64,000 nucleotides of DNA. It comes from CAVVKW01 sp963761705 (lineage in GTDB: Bacteria; Verrucomicrobiota; Verrucomicrobiia; Chthoniobacterales; JAATET01). The stretch spans positions 310,001-374,000 of the forward strand of contig CAVXHK010000004.1 of NCBI GenBank assembly GCA_963761705.1, in the 5' to 3' direction. The translations under genes and the position numbers were made by a program. The notes beneath the pieces were generated by a model. The model was not told the DNA's origin and did not search any database. It saw only the letters and a program-made list of their open reading frames with translations. This document shows positions 25,925 to 34,084 of the stretch, one piece after another. Each line of letters opens with the position of its first letter. The stretch's first letter is position 1.

Positions 25925-27265
25925 CTAACGTGGCAGGCCGGGAAGGCCGGATTTCTGAGCTTGGGCCATCATCTTTTTCATGCCGCTGCCGCCCATTTTT
26001 TTCATCATCTTCCTCATTTGGCCGAAGCGTTGGAGGAGGGTGTTGACCTCGGTGACGGTGACGCCGCTGCCGCGGGCGACCCTTTGTCGGCGCCTGGCGT
26101 TGAGTAGCTCAGGCTTGGCGCGTTCTTTGGGAGTCATGGAGAGAATGATCGCCTCCACCCGTTTCATCTGGCCCTCGTCAATCGAGGAATCCTTGAGATT
26201 ACCCATGCCGGGGATCATGCCAAGGAGATTTTCGAGGGGGCCCATGCGCTTGAGCATTTTGAATTGCTGCAGGAAGTCCTCGAGGTCGAACGAGGCGGTC
26301 TTCATCTTCCGCTCGAGGCGGAGGGCGTCTTCCTCGGTGATCGCGCTGGCCGCTTTCTCAACGAGCGAAATGACGTCGCCCATGCCGAGGATGCGGCTAG
26401 CGAGGCGGTCGGGGTGGAAGGGTTCGAATTGGTCGAGCTTCTCACCGGTGCCCGCGAACTTGATCGGGCGTTGGGTAACGGCCCGGAGCGAAAGGGCGGC
26501 ACCGCCGCGGGCGTCGCCGTCGAGCTTGGTGAGAATGATTCCGGTGAGACCGAGGGCGGCGTGGAAGTGCTCGGCGACGGAGACGGCCTGCTGACCGGTG
26601 GCGGCGTCGCAAACGAGGAGAACTTCCTGGGGGTTGAGGTAGTCCTTGAGCGCCTTGATCTCGGCGATGAGGGGTTCGTCGATCTCCTGGCGTCCGGCGG
26701 TGTCGAAGATCTGGACGTTGCCACCGTTCTCGGTGGCCCACGCGAGCGCGCGCTTGGCGACGGCGAGGACGTCTTTCTCAGTGGTGTCGGGGGCGAAAAC
26801 GGGGACCTCGACTTGACCCGCGAGCGTCACGAGCTGATCGATGGCGGCCGGGCGGACGAGGTCGCAGGCGATGAGATTCGGCGTGCGGCCTTGCGATTTG
26901 AGCCAGCGGGCGAGCTTGGCGGAGGAAGTCGTCTTGCCCGCGCCGTTGAGACCAACGACGAGGATGCGGGCGGGTTTGTCCAGGTTGAGCGGTTCGCTGT
27001 CGCCGCCGAGGAGAGTGATGAGCTCGTCCTGGAAGATCTTGATGATCTGCTGGCCCGGCGTAACGCTGCGGGTGACGTCCTCGCCGAGGGCCTTCTCTTT
27101 GACGGAGGCGATGAAGTTCTTGGCGACCTTGAAGTGGACGTCGGCGTCGAGGAGAGCAAGCCGAACTTCGCGGAGGGCGTCGTTGATGTTCGTCTCCGTG
27201 ATGGCACCCTGGCCACGGAGGTCCTTAAAGACGTCCTGAAGTTTGTCGGAGAGGCGGTTGAACAT
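25925..27265 (-). CDS. ffh: Signal recognition particle protein Ffh
   Basis: A 446-residue SRP54 GTPase that binds 4.5S RNA and delivers nascent membrane proteins to FtsY. N domain at 1-90; G domain with P-loop GLNGAGKTTSSAKLA near 105, DTAGRQ near 188, TKLDGDARGG near 247. The methionine-rich M domain from about 300 carries KRMGPLENLLGMIPGMG and KMMKKMGGSGMKKMM. Length is normal and nothing is disrupted. The upstream neighbour is thiS. Confidence 0.97.
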   Translation of the reverse strand: MFNRLSDKLQDVFKDLRGQGAITETNINDALREVRLALLDADVHFKVAKNFIASVKEKALGEDVTRSVTPGQQIIKIFQDELITLLGGDSEPLNLDKPARILVVGLNGAGKTTSSAKLARWLKSQGRTPNLIACDLVRPAAIDQLVTLAGQVEVPVFAPDTTEKDVLAVAKRALAWATENGGNVQIFDTAGRQEIDEPLIAEIKALKDYLNPQEVLLVCDAATGQQAVSVAEHFHAALGLTGIILTKLDGDARGGAALSLRAVTQRPIKFAGTGEKLDQFEPFHPDRLASRILGMGDVISLVEKAASAITEEDALRLERKMKTASFDLEDFLQQFKMLKRMGPLENLLGMIPGMGNLKDSSIDEGQMKRVEAIILSMTPKERAKPELLNARRRQRVARGSGVTVTEVNTLLQRFGQMRKMMKKMGGSGMKKMMAQAQKSGLPGLPR

Positions 27266-27305
27266 CGGTGGAAAGGTCTAAAGTCGGAGGGTCAGAAGGT
27301 CAATT

Positions 27306-27503
27306 TCAGCCGCCGGCAGCGACTCGGAGGAGTTCGATGCGATCACTGGCCGCGAGGGATTTTGCCGGCCACTCCGACCGGAGGAGGGCGGTGGTGTTGT
27401 GCTCGACAAGTATGGTTTCGGGTGGGAGTTGAAGCTCGGCTATGAGGTCGGTCACAGTCGCGGCGGCGGTCTCGTGATCGGTGCCGTTGAGCTTGATGAT
27501 CAA
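27306..27503 (-). CDS. thiS: Sulfur-carrier protein ThiS
   Basis: A 65-residue ubiquitin-like protein that carries sulfur as a C-terminal thiocarboxylate for thiazole synthesis. It starts IIKLNGTDHE, shows ATVTDLIAELQLPPETILVEHN, and ends with the required double glycine (RVAAGG). The start is TTG 27503, one base after the stop of the upstream gene. No thiG or thiF is in the window, so its partners must lie elsewhere. MoaD-like carriers share the fold, but the VEHN-x-x-x-L-x-R pattern favours ThiS. Confidence 0.85.
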   Translation of the reverse strand: MIIKLNGTDHETAAATVTDLIAELQLPPETILVEHNTTALLRSEWPAKSLAASDRIELLRVAAGG

Positions 27504-27504
27504 C

Positions 27505-27972
27505 TCAAAAGCCCTGGGTGCGGGCGAGCTTCTGGAGTTCCGCCTGGAAATCCATGACGTCTGCTTCCGAGGGCCGGTAGCCTGGCGTATTGGCATCGAG
27601 ACCGAGGCGGCCCGATTGGTCGAGATACCAGCTGGCTCCCTCACCGTCGGAAAACGTGACTTTGCCGCTGATCATGGCGTCTGGGCGGGCGATCTGGTCC
27701 ATCGTGACCGTGACGCGACCGCCGGAGCCAGGGGGTGGCAAGATCTCATCGGGTGGCTGGGGATCGCTGGGAGCGGAGGGCGCCGGATCGACCGGTTCGG
27801 GTTCCGGGTCGGACTTGAGCGTTAGGCGGAGGTCGTCGACGAGGAAACGGGTCTCCATGAAGGTCGCGGCGATTCCGAACTCTTCGCGCAGCTTACGCTG
27901 GACTTCGGAAAGGGTTTCGCCCGCTTCGATCCAGCGGGTAACGGAGGTTTTTTGTTCGTCGGTGAGCGTCAT
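27505..27972 (-). CDS. Conserved-looking hypothetical protein with helical N-terminus
   Basis: A 155-residue protein of unknown function. The N-terminal 50 residues are predicted helical (TLTDEQKTSVTRWIEAGETLSEVQRKLREEFG), with the look of a small DNA- or protein-binding module. A Pro/Asp linker (PEPEPVDPAPSAPSDPQPPDE) leads to a compact beta domain (VTVTMDQIARPDAMISGKVTFSDGEGASWYLD) and a helical end. ATG 27972 is chosen because residues upstream are low quality. It sits one base from thiS and divergent from the FAD monooxygenase. Confidence 0.6.
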   Translation of the reverse strand: MTLTDEQKTSVTRWIEAGETLSEVQRKLREEFGIAATFMETRFLVDDLRLTLKSDPEPEPVDPAPSAPSDPQPPDEILPPPGSGGRVTVTMDQIARPDAMISGKVTFSDGEGASWYLDQSGRLGLDANTPGYRPSEADVMDFQAELQKLARTQGF

Positions 27973-28096
27973 GGAACCGGAAAAGGTCGCCGCATTTGAC
28001 CGAAATGTGGAGCGGAAAAACGAGGTTGGCATTGCTGGCTCGATGTCGGTGTTTTTTGAGATTCAACGACGTGGCGTTTGGGGATTGTATGACTCG

Positions 28097-29746
28097 ATGG
28101 CTGGGGCGGATTGCGACGTGTTGATTGTGGGGGCTGGTCCAACGGGATTGGCGTTGGGCGTCCAGTGCCGAAGGTTTGGAGTCGACGTGCGGATCATCGA
28201 CATGCGGCCGGAGCGAACACCGCACGCCAAAGCCCCGGGGCTCTGGGCTGCGACCCTCGAGGCGCTGGAAACGATGGGCTGTGGTGCGGGCATCCTCGCA
28301 GCGGGGAACGAAGTGCGGGCGATCCAGATCTCGGCGGAGGGATCGCTGTTGGCAGAGATGGACGTGTCGCACGCGGTGGAATCGCGCTACCCGTTACCGC
28401 TGCTGATGCCGCAGTCGGAGACGGAGCGGATCCTGGTGGAGCGGTTGAGCGAGCTTGGCGTCGAGGTCGAGCGGAAGATGCAGCTGGCGTCCTTCGACGT
28501 CGAGGGCGACGGAGTTCGAAGCGAGTTGCGGGATTCCGAAGGGGATCCGTTGACCATCCATTCGCGGTGGCTGGCAGGTTGCGACGGGATGCACAGCGCC
28601 GTTCGCCACGGGGCGGGTATCGATTTTGTCGGAGAGGTGAGGGAGGAACGTTTTGCGGTGGGGGACGTCGAGATCGATCAGGATCTCGAGATCGACGTGA
28701 TGCAGATCGATTGGGCGGGTGAGGGGGCGCTGGCGTTGTATCCGGTGGTGCCGGGGATCTGGCGGATCGTGGCCGGGAGGAGCGGCGATACTTGGGAAAA
28801 TGGGGCTGCGACGATCGAGGAGCTGGAGGCGCACTTGGCCGCTCACGGGCGGAGCGATTGGAAGTTGTCGAACCCAACTTGGTTGTCGTCGTTTCGCGTG
28901 AGCGAGCGGCGGGCGGCGACTTTTCGGAAGGGACCGGTGATCTTGCTCGGTGACGCGGCTCACGTCCACAGTCCGGCGGGCGGGCAGGGGATCAACGCGG
29001 GGATTCAGGATTCGGTGAATCTCGGTTGGAAGCTTGGACTGCTCGCGGCAGGTCGCGGCGATGAGGAGGCGCTGCTCACGAGCTACCACGTCGAGCGGTC
29101 TGAGGTTGCCGACGCTGTGCTGAAAGCCGCAGCCGAGCGAATGAAAATGAGTCGGGTGCGGAACCCGTTGCTGCGGGCCGCGCGGAACGCCCGGGTGAGG
29201 GTGCTGGCAACGACTGAAAAATTTAAAGAGGAATTTGCGTCGGAGCTGTCCGGGTTGCGGATGGCCTACGCGCAGAGTCCGATCATCGATGCCGACACGT
29301 CGTGGAACGAAGATTGGCGGTCCGACGGCTTCCCTCCGGGAAAACGAGTTCGCGGGGTGGACGTCTATTGTTCGCGCCGGGAGGCGACCATCGCCCTGTT
29401 GGACGAGATGGCCGGCGGCGGTGGTCACGCGGTTGTGCTCTTCTCGGGGCGGAAGCCCGATGCCGACGACGCGGAGGCGCTCCGCTGGTTTGAAGAGCGA
29501 GTGCGGGCGCTGGGCGGGGACGCGGAGAAGTTTGTGCGGATCTGGCGAGGGTCACGTCCCCCGGCGGGGGCGGAGTGGTTGCTCGATGCGAGGTCGGAGG
29601 CTCACCTGCGCTATGGGGTCGAGTTGCCCGCGGCCTACGTGGTGAGGCCGGACGGATTCGTGGCGTTCCGTTGTTCGCCGTTGGACGCGGAGTTGATGGC
29701 CGGGTATGCGGAAGTCGTGCTGGGGGGGAACACGAATTCGATTTGA
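28097..29746 (+). CDS. FAD-dependent aromatic-ring hydroxylase family monooxygenase
   Basis: A 549-residue group A flavoprotein monooxygenase. The N-terminal Rossmann motif is VLIVGAGPTGLALG near residue 8, the middle LAGCDGMHSAVR near 168 corresponds to the DG box, and GDAAHVHSPAGGQGINAGIQD near 285 is the second FAD motif. The C-terminal 150 residues (from about 395) resemble the thioredoxin-like domain of the PheA/TfdB/RdmE hydroxylases, ending YVVRPDGFVAFR. The substrate is likely an aromatic or polyketide-like molecule; no such pathway is visible around it. The frame is open back to 27590, but ATG 28097 matches the family start. Confidence 0.87.
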   Translation: MAGADCDVLIVGAGPTGLALGVQCRRFGVDVRIIDMRPERTPHAKAPGLWAATLEALETMGCGAGILAAGNEVRAIQISAEGSLLAEMDVSHAVESRYPLPLLMPQSETERILVERLSELGVEVERKMQLASFDVEGDGVRSELRDSEGDPLTIHSRWLAGCDGMHSAVRHGAGIDFVGEVREERFAVGDVEIDQDLEIDVMQIDWAGEGALALYPVVPGIWRIVAGRSGDTWENGAATIEELEAHLAAHGRSDWKLSNPTWLSSFRVSERRAATFRKGPVILLGDAAHVHSPAGGQGINAGIQDSVNLGWKLGLLAAGRGDEEALLTSYHVERSEVADAVLKAAAERMKMSRVRNPLLRAARNARVRVLATTEKFKEEFASELSGLRMAYAQSPIIDADTSWNEDWRSDGFPPGKRVRGVDVYCSRREATIALLDEMAGGGGHAVVLFSGRKPDADDAEALRWFEERVRALGGDAEKFVRIWRGSRPPAGAEWLLDARSEAHLRYGVELPAAYVVRPDGFVAFRCSPLDAELMAGYAEVVLGGNTNSI

Positions 29747-29888
29747 ACAAAAGGTTACGAAGGAGATGCGGTCGGCTCCCGCTGGTGCGGATTGCCGGGT
29801 TGCTGCGGCGGGACTCCTCAGCTCGCACCGGGGACGCTTGCGCCCCCCCGTGTCCTTTGTTGCCTTCGTTACCTTCTTTTCAAAAACT

Positions 29889-31448
29889 TCAGGATAATTT
29901 GACGTAGGGAGCGAGGCCTTGGAGGCCGCCTTCCCGGCCAAAGCCGCTCTCTTTGTAGCCGCCGAAGGGGGACGTCGGGTCGAACTTGTTGAAGGTGTTG
30001 GCCCAAACGATGCCGGCTCGCAGTTTGGCGGCAACCTTGAAGATTTTTGACCCCTTGTCGGTCCAGACTCCGGCGCTGAGGCCGTAGGGGGTGTTGTTGG
30101 CTCGCTCGATGGCTTCTTCCGGGGTGCGGAAGGTCATGACCGAGAGAACGGGGCCGAAGATTTCTTCGCGGGCGATGCGGTGGGCCGCCGTGACTCCCGT
30201 GAAGAAGCTGGGGGGGAAGTAATAGCCTTGCTTGGGCAGGTCACACTTGGGTTGAACCAGCTCGGCGCCCTCGGTGACGCCGCTGTCGACGAGTTCGCGG
30301 ATGCGGGCGAGTTGGGCGGCGCTGTTGATCGCTCCGATGTCGGTGTTCTTGTCGAGTGGGTCTCCGACTCGGAGGGTGCTGATGCGGTCGCGGAGTCGGC
30401 GGATGACTTCGTCGTGGATCGATTCTTGGACGAGGAGGCGCGATCCGGCGCAGCAGACGTGGCCCTGATTAAAGTAGATGCCACCGACGATGCCTTCGAC
30501 GGCCTGCTCGATCGGGGCGTCGTCGAAGACGATGTTTGCGGCTTTGCCACCGAGTTCGAGCGTGAGCTTCTTGCCGGTTCCCGCGAGGTCGGCGGCGATC
30601 CGCTTGCCGACGCCGGTGCTGCCGGTGAAGGCGACTTTGTCGACGTCGGGGTGATTCACGATGGCGGCTCCGGTTTCGCCGGCACCGGTGACGATGTTGA
30701 CCACGCCGTCGGGGAGACCGGCTTCTTGGAAGATGCGGGCGAGGTGGAGGGCGGTGAGGGACGTGGTCTCGGCGGGCTTGAGGACGCAGGTGTTGCCGGT
30801 GGCGAGGGCCGGGGCGAGCTTCCACGCCGCCATGAGGAGTGGAAAATTCCACGGAATCACTTGGCCCGCGACTCCGAGGGGCGAAGCGGTGCGGCCGGGA
30901 AAGGCGTAGTCGAGTTTGTCGGCCCAGCCGGCGTAGTAGAAGAAATGGGCGGCGACGAGGGGAAGATCGACGTCGCGGCTTTCCTTGATCGTTTTGCCGC
31001 CGTCCATGGATTCTAGGACGGCAAGTTCACGGGACTTTTCCTGGATGAGGCGGGCGATGCGGTAGAGGTATTTTCCGCGCTCGCGTCCGGGCATGGGACC
31101 CCAGACTTTGGTTTGGGCGCGGCGGGCGGCGGCGACGGCTCGGTCGACGTCCTCGGCGTTCGCGAGCGCGATGGAGGCCAGCTTTTTCTCCGTGGCTGGG
31201 TTGATCGTGTCGAAGTGCTTGCCGGACGCCGGGGCGGTGAATTGGCCGTTGATGAAGAGGTTGTAGGTCGAATCGATCTTGACCGGCGTCGTCTCGGGGG
31301 CGGGCGCGTAGGCCCAGGTGCCGAGCTTGAGGGTGCGTTCGTCGGCGGGGACGGGACCCGCGGCGAGCTGGTGAGCCGCCGCGTTCGGGTGGCGGTCGGA
31401 CTTCGCTAGGGCGCGGGAGGATCTCGGTTTTTTGGCGGTTTTCGGCAT
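29889..31448 (-). CDS. NAD(P)-dependent aldehyde dehydrogenase
   Basis: A 519-residue class of ALDH fold. An unusual basic and Ala/Pro-rich extension of about 60 residues precedes the usual start (NLFINGQFTAP). Motifs: VIPWNFPLLMAAWK near 190, GSTGVGKRI near 265, catalytic Glu in TLELGGKAANIVF near 288, catalytic Cys in NQGHVCCAGSR near 320, EEIFGPVL near 420, and SPFGGYKESGFGREGG at the C-terminus. It ends a four-gene unit behind deoC; acetaldehyde from deoxyribose-phosphate cleavage would be a sensible substrate, giving acetate. Substrate assignment is contextual. Confidence 0.9.
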   Translation of the reverse strand: MPKTAKKPRSSRALAKSDRHPNAAAHQLAAGPVPADERTLKLGTWAYAPAPETTPVKIDSTYNLFINGQFTAPASGKHFDTINPATEKKLASIALANAEDVDRAVAAARRAQTKVWGPMPGRERGKYLYRIARLIQEKSRELAVLESMDGGKTIKESRDVDLPLVAAHFFYYAGWADKLDYAFPGRTASPLGVAGQVIPWNFPLLMAAWKLAPALATGNTCVLKPAETTSLTALHLARIFQEAGLPDGVVNIVTGAGETGAAIVNHPDVDKVAFTGSTGVGKRIAADLAGTGKKLTLELGGKAANIVFDDAPIEQAVEGIVGGIYFNQGHVCCAGSRLLVQESIHDEVIRRLRDRISTLRVGDPLDKNTDIGAINSAAQLARIRELVDSGVTEGAELVQPKCDLPKQGYYFPPSFFTGVTAAHRIAREEIFGPVLSVMTFRTPEEAIERANNTPYGLSAGVWTDKGSKIFKVAAKLRAGIVWANTFNKFDPTSPFGGYKESGFGREGGLQGLAPYVKLS

Positions 31449-31462
31449 GGCGCGGGAAGGGA

Positions 31463-32362
31463 TTAAGGGAGTGAGAAGTATTCGGCGCTCTGGTAGGGGC
31501 CGTCGATTTGCTTGGCGATCTGCATGAGGACGTCGTTGGCGAGAGTGCTGGCTCCGAAACGAAAGAGGTCGGGCGTCATCCAATCCTCACCGAGGACTTC
31601 GTTGACCATCACGAGGTAGGCGAGGGCTTGCTTGGCGGTCTTGATGCCGCCGGCGGGCTTCATGCCGACGCGGAGGCCGGTGGCGTAGAAGTGATCGCGG
31701 ATGGCCTCGAGCATCACGAGGGTGACCGGGAGGGTGGCGGCGGGACTGACTTTACCGGTCGAGGTCTTGATGAAGTGGGCTCCGGCGGTGATGGCGAGGT
31801 CGCTGGCGAGGCGGACGTTGTCGTAGGTCTGGAGTTCGCCGGTCTCGAAGATGACCTTGAGGTGGGCGGCTCCGCACGTTTCGCGGACGGCGGAGATTTC
31901 GTCGAAAACTTGCCGGTATTCGCCGCGGAGGAAGGCTCCGCGGTCGATGACCATGTCGATCTCGTCGGCTCCGTAGTCGACGGCCAGGCGGACGTCCTCG
32001 AGCTTGACCGAGAGAGGCATGAGGCCGCTGGGGAAGGCGGTGGCCACGGCAGCGACGTTGATGGTGGTCCCGCGGAGGAAGCGTTTGGCGGCGGGGACGA
32101 GGTTCGGGTAGACGCAGACGGCGGCGGCGGAAGGGACTTCGTAGCGGGAGTCCGCGGGAGCGATGGCTTTCTGGCAGAGGTAGGCGACCTTCCCCGGAGT
32201 GTCTTTGCCCTCAAGGGTGGTGAGATCCATCATCGAATAAGCGAGGCGCAAGCCGGAGAGCTTGGTGGCCGCTTTGATGCTGCGCTTCGTGAAGGACGCG
32301 GCGCGTTCTTCGACCATGACTTGGTCGACGGATCGGGCGGGGAAGGAGAGGGCAGATTTCAT
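31463..32362 (-). CDS. deoC: Deoxyribose-phosphate aldolase
   Basis: A 299-residue class I aldolase that splits deoxyribose 5-phosphate into acetaldehyde and glyceraldehyde 3-phosphate. Blocks: AAVCVYPNLV near 90, GADEIDMVIDRGAFLRG near 140, LKVIFETGEL near 178, FIKTSTGKV near 215 with the Schiff-base Lys, and GMKPAGGIKTAKQAL near 245. A 40-residue N-terminal extension is longer than E. coli DeoC, like eukaryotic and some bacterial members. Its start overlaps the upstream gene by four bases, and an aldehyde dehydrogenase follows, suggesting a deoxynucleoside catabolic unit. Confidence 0.95.
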   Translation of the reverse strand: MKSALSFPARSVDQVMVEERAASFTKRSIKAATKLSGLRLAYSMMDLTTLEGKDTPGKVAYLCQKAIAPADSRYEVPSAAAVCVYPNLVPAAKRFLRGTTINVAAVATAFPSGLMPLSVKLEDVRLAVDYGADEIDMVIDRGAFLRGEYRQVFDEISAVRETCGAAHLKVIFETGELQTYDNVRLASDLAITAGAHFIKTSTGKVSPAATLPVTLVMLEAIRDHFYATGLRVGMKPAGGIKTAKQALAYLVMVNEVLGEDWMTPDLFRFGASTLANDVLMQIAKQIDGPYQSAEYFSLP

Positions 32363-33177
32363 GAAAGTCGGACGAGGTCGCGGATGAATTGGAACCAAAG
32401 GAAAAGCATCCCTCGGGCCGAATAGCGGATGTTCTTCTCGCCGTCGCGGATGAGGAGGCCGCGGTCGATGTTGTGAACGATCTGGTCGCGGAGGTCAGAT
32501 TCGAGGCGGGAGCGGAGTTCGTCGGGGGTCTGCGTCTCGACGGCGTCGACACCGACCTTACTCCGGTCGAGGAAGAGGCGGTGTTCGGAGAGCATCTCGG
32601 AGAACGGGAGGTCGCCGGCGGTGCGGTGGAGGCTGAGGCTCGGGAGGAGGCGAAGGCCGTAGGAGAACGGGTAGTTCCACGTTGTGTAAATGTGGCCGTC
32701 GGGGGTGCGAGACGTGATCGACACGTAAAAAAAGGCGAGTTCGCTCTGTTCGACGAGGCAAATGGCGGTCTCGGTGCGGCTTTCGGGCTGATACAGAACG
32801 CGGTAGAATTGTCTCTGGTCGTCGTGTTCCCAGCCGATGTCGTCGACGTGCTCGAAGTGCTCAGCCTCGACTTCGTCGGTGAGTTCGTTGAAGTTCGGGA
32901 AATCCGCGCGGTTTGGGGGGCGTCGGTCCTTGAGTTGGCGATCGATCGGGAGGCGGAGCTTGCGGACGCGAGTGAGAATTTCCACCCAAGGAAGCAGGAT
33001 CCAACTCGCGGCAAAGGCGACCCCGATGAAGACGTCTCCGCCGATGAGCCAGCCCGCGAGGAAGGAGGTCGCGAAGATCCCGAGTGTCCCGATCCGGTGC
33101 ACGACGCGGTGCCGGTAGGTGCGGAGGGCCATCGCGAGGACGGCAACCGCGAGGACGATGAGGACATTGGTAACCAT
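32359..33177 (-). CDS. Membrane-anchored protein of unknown function
   Basis: A 272-residue protein with two or three N-terminal helices (VLIVLAVAVLAMALRTY, then GIFATSFLAGWLIGGDVFIGVAFAASWILLP) and a soluble region rich in acidic and aromatic residues (FPNFNELTDEVEAEHFEHVDDIGWEHDDQ). The C-terminal part ends with an amphipathic stretch (GMLFLWFQFIRDLVRL). No family recognised. It is overlapped by the glutaredoxin gene upstream and deoC downstream, so all are co-translated. Confidence 0.65.
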   Translation of the reverse strand: MVTNVLIVLAVAVLAMALRTYRHRVVHRIGTLGIFATSFLAGWLIGGDVFIGVAFAASWILLPWVEILTRVRKLRLPIDRQLKDRRPPNRADFPNFNELTDEVEAEHFEHVDDIGWEHDDQRQFYRVLYQPESRTETAICLVEQSELAFFYVSITSRTPDGHIYTTWNYPFSYGLRLLPSLSLHRTAGDLPFSEMLSEHRLFLDRSKVGVDAVETQTPDELRSRLESDLRDQIVHNIDRGLLIRDGEKNIRYSARGMLFLWFQFIRDLVRLS

Positions 33178-33428
33178 CAGGGCGCGATGCTATTCGGCTC
33201 CAGGAATTTCTCAAGCTGCCGTGTGTCGAAGTCGGGGAGGACTTTGCCGTCGGTGGTTTCGAGGGTGGGGGTGAGCGATTGGCCGGAGATCGCCGTCATG
33301 TGGGCGAAAGCGGCGGGGTCGGCGAGGACGTCGATCTGCTCGTATTGGTAGGAGTGTTTGTCCAACCAAGCCATGGCGTCGACGCACCAGGGGCACCAGG
33401 TTTTCACGTAAATTTTCATGAAGGTCAT
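33177..33428 (-). CDS. Glutaredoxin-like protein
   Basis: An 80-83 residue thioredoxin-fold protein. The redox motif is CPWC in YVKTWCPWCVDAMAWLD, with cis-Pro region SLTPTLE and a C-terminal DFDTRQLEKFL. It lacks the usual GG before the last helix in canonical form, so it is a monothiol/dithiol glutaredoxin relative. Starts 33428 (MTFMK) and 33419 (MKIYV) are both possible. It opens the four-gene unit leading to deoC. Confidence 0.8.
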   Translation of the reverse strand: MTFMKIYVKTWCPWCVDAMAWLDKHSYQYEQIDVLADPAAFAHMTAISGQSLTPTLETTDGKVLPDFDTRQLEKFLEPNSIAP

Positions 33429-33492
33429 GGTATTCGGAAAGATCGGGACTTGCCAGCGCCGCGATTTTGTCCCATGTTTCCCCTCCCTTAAC

Positions 33493-33567
33493 GGTGCCTT
33501 CGTCTAGGGGTTAGGACACGGCCCTCTCAAGGCTGAGGCACGGGTTCGATTCCCGTAGGCACTGCCA
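33493..33567 (+). tRNA. tRNA-Glu (anticodon CTC)
   Basis: A complete cloverleaf of 75 bases with encoded CCA. The acceptor pairs GGTGCCT with AGGCACT (first pair G-T), the anticodon stem is CGGCC/GGCTG around loop CTCTCAA, giving anticodon CTC, and the T arm CGGG-TTCGATT-CCCG is canonical. Discriminator G73 and the CTC anticodon match tRNA-Glu. Confidence 0.95.
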
Positions 33568-33602
33568 TTTCGAAAATGTTCGGAGCGGACGAGACCCTTT
33601 TT

Positions 33603-33797
33603 ATGACTGATTATTCGACACATCCGGTTGCCAGTGCGGTGATCGCCTCGGCGGGTCTCATCGGGGTTCTGGTACTCAAGGAGTTTGTTCATCGCTGGCT
33701 GCCGGATCCGGTGCGGGAGGATTACCCCGAAGCGCTGAAGTTCGACCCGGCGGCGGCGGCTGCGCACGAGAAGTTGTGTGCGGGGCGCGCGGCGTAG
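33603..33797 (+). CDS. Small membrane protein candidate
   Basis: A 64-residue protein: TDYSTHPVASAVIASAG, a moderately hydrophobic helix (SAGLIGVLVLKEFV), then a polar region (HRWLPDPVREDYPEALKFDP) and an Ala-rich end. It begins 36 bases after the tRNA. The frame extends to 33576, where another ATG would add nine residues. Coding is plausible but unproven. Confidence 0.4.
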   Translation: MTDYSTHPVASAVIASAGLIGVLVLKEFVHRWLPDPVREDYPEALKFDPAAAAAHEKLCAGRAA

Positions 33798-33931
33798 GGA
33801 CTAGAGGATTTTCCCGCGGTGCTTCGCGCCTGCTGTGCCCTGACGTGACGAACTTCTTCGAAGCTTTCGGAGAGTTGGCACCGCGACTCGCTGGGTAGCG
33901 AGCCTCGTGGAAGTTCGACCCGAGCGCCGCG

Positions 33932-34084
33932 TTACATCTGCGGGCTGGTGACGGAGCTGCCGCGGTAGTTGCTGGGGGTGCTGACGTCGGGGGACGTGGG
34001 GCCGCGTTCCGGGTAGGGGCTCTCGAGAGCGGATTGGCAAGCGGTGAGGGTGATTGCGAGAGCGATGAGAAGGGCGATTTTCAT
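33932..34084 (-). CDS. Small lipoprotein
   Basis: A 50-residue protein with a signal peptide (KIALLIALAITL) ending in lipobox LTAC, then a short Pro/Ser-rich mature part (SALESPYPERGPTSPDVS). Its ATG overlaps the stop of the FGE-like gene, so it is translated with it. The short size is normal for such entericidin-like or orphan lipoproteins; function unknown. Confidence 0.6.
   Translation of the reverse strand: MKIALLIALAITLTACQSALESPYPERGPTSPDVSTPSNYRGSSVTSPQM

Noticed and set aside
27590..28096. Possible 169-residue N-terminal extension of the FAD monooxygenase
   Set aside because: It is antisense to the helical hypothetical gene and the family begins at the VGAGPTG region; ATG 28097 suffices.
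31508..32425. Long plus-strand ORF opposite deoC
   Set aside because: Acidic Gly/Asp/Glu-rich composition is the usual shadow of a GC-rich gene; deoC on the other strand is unambiguous.
33798..33931. Short coding frames after the 33603-33797 ORF
   Set aside because: Only GC-rich chance frames with no start-site support or protein-like pattern.
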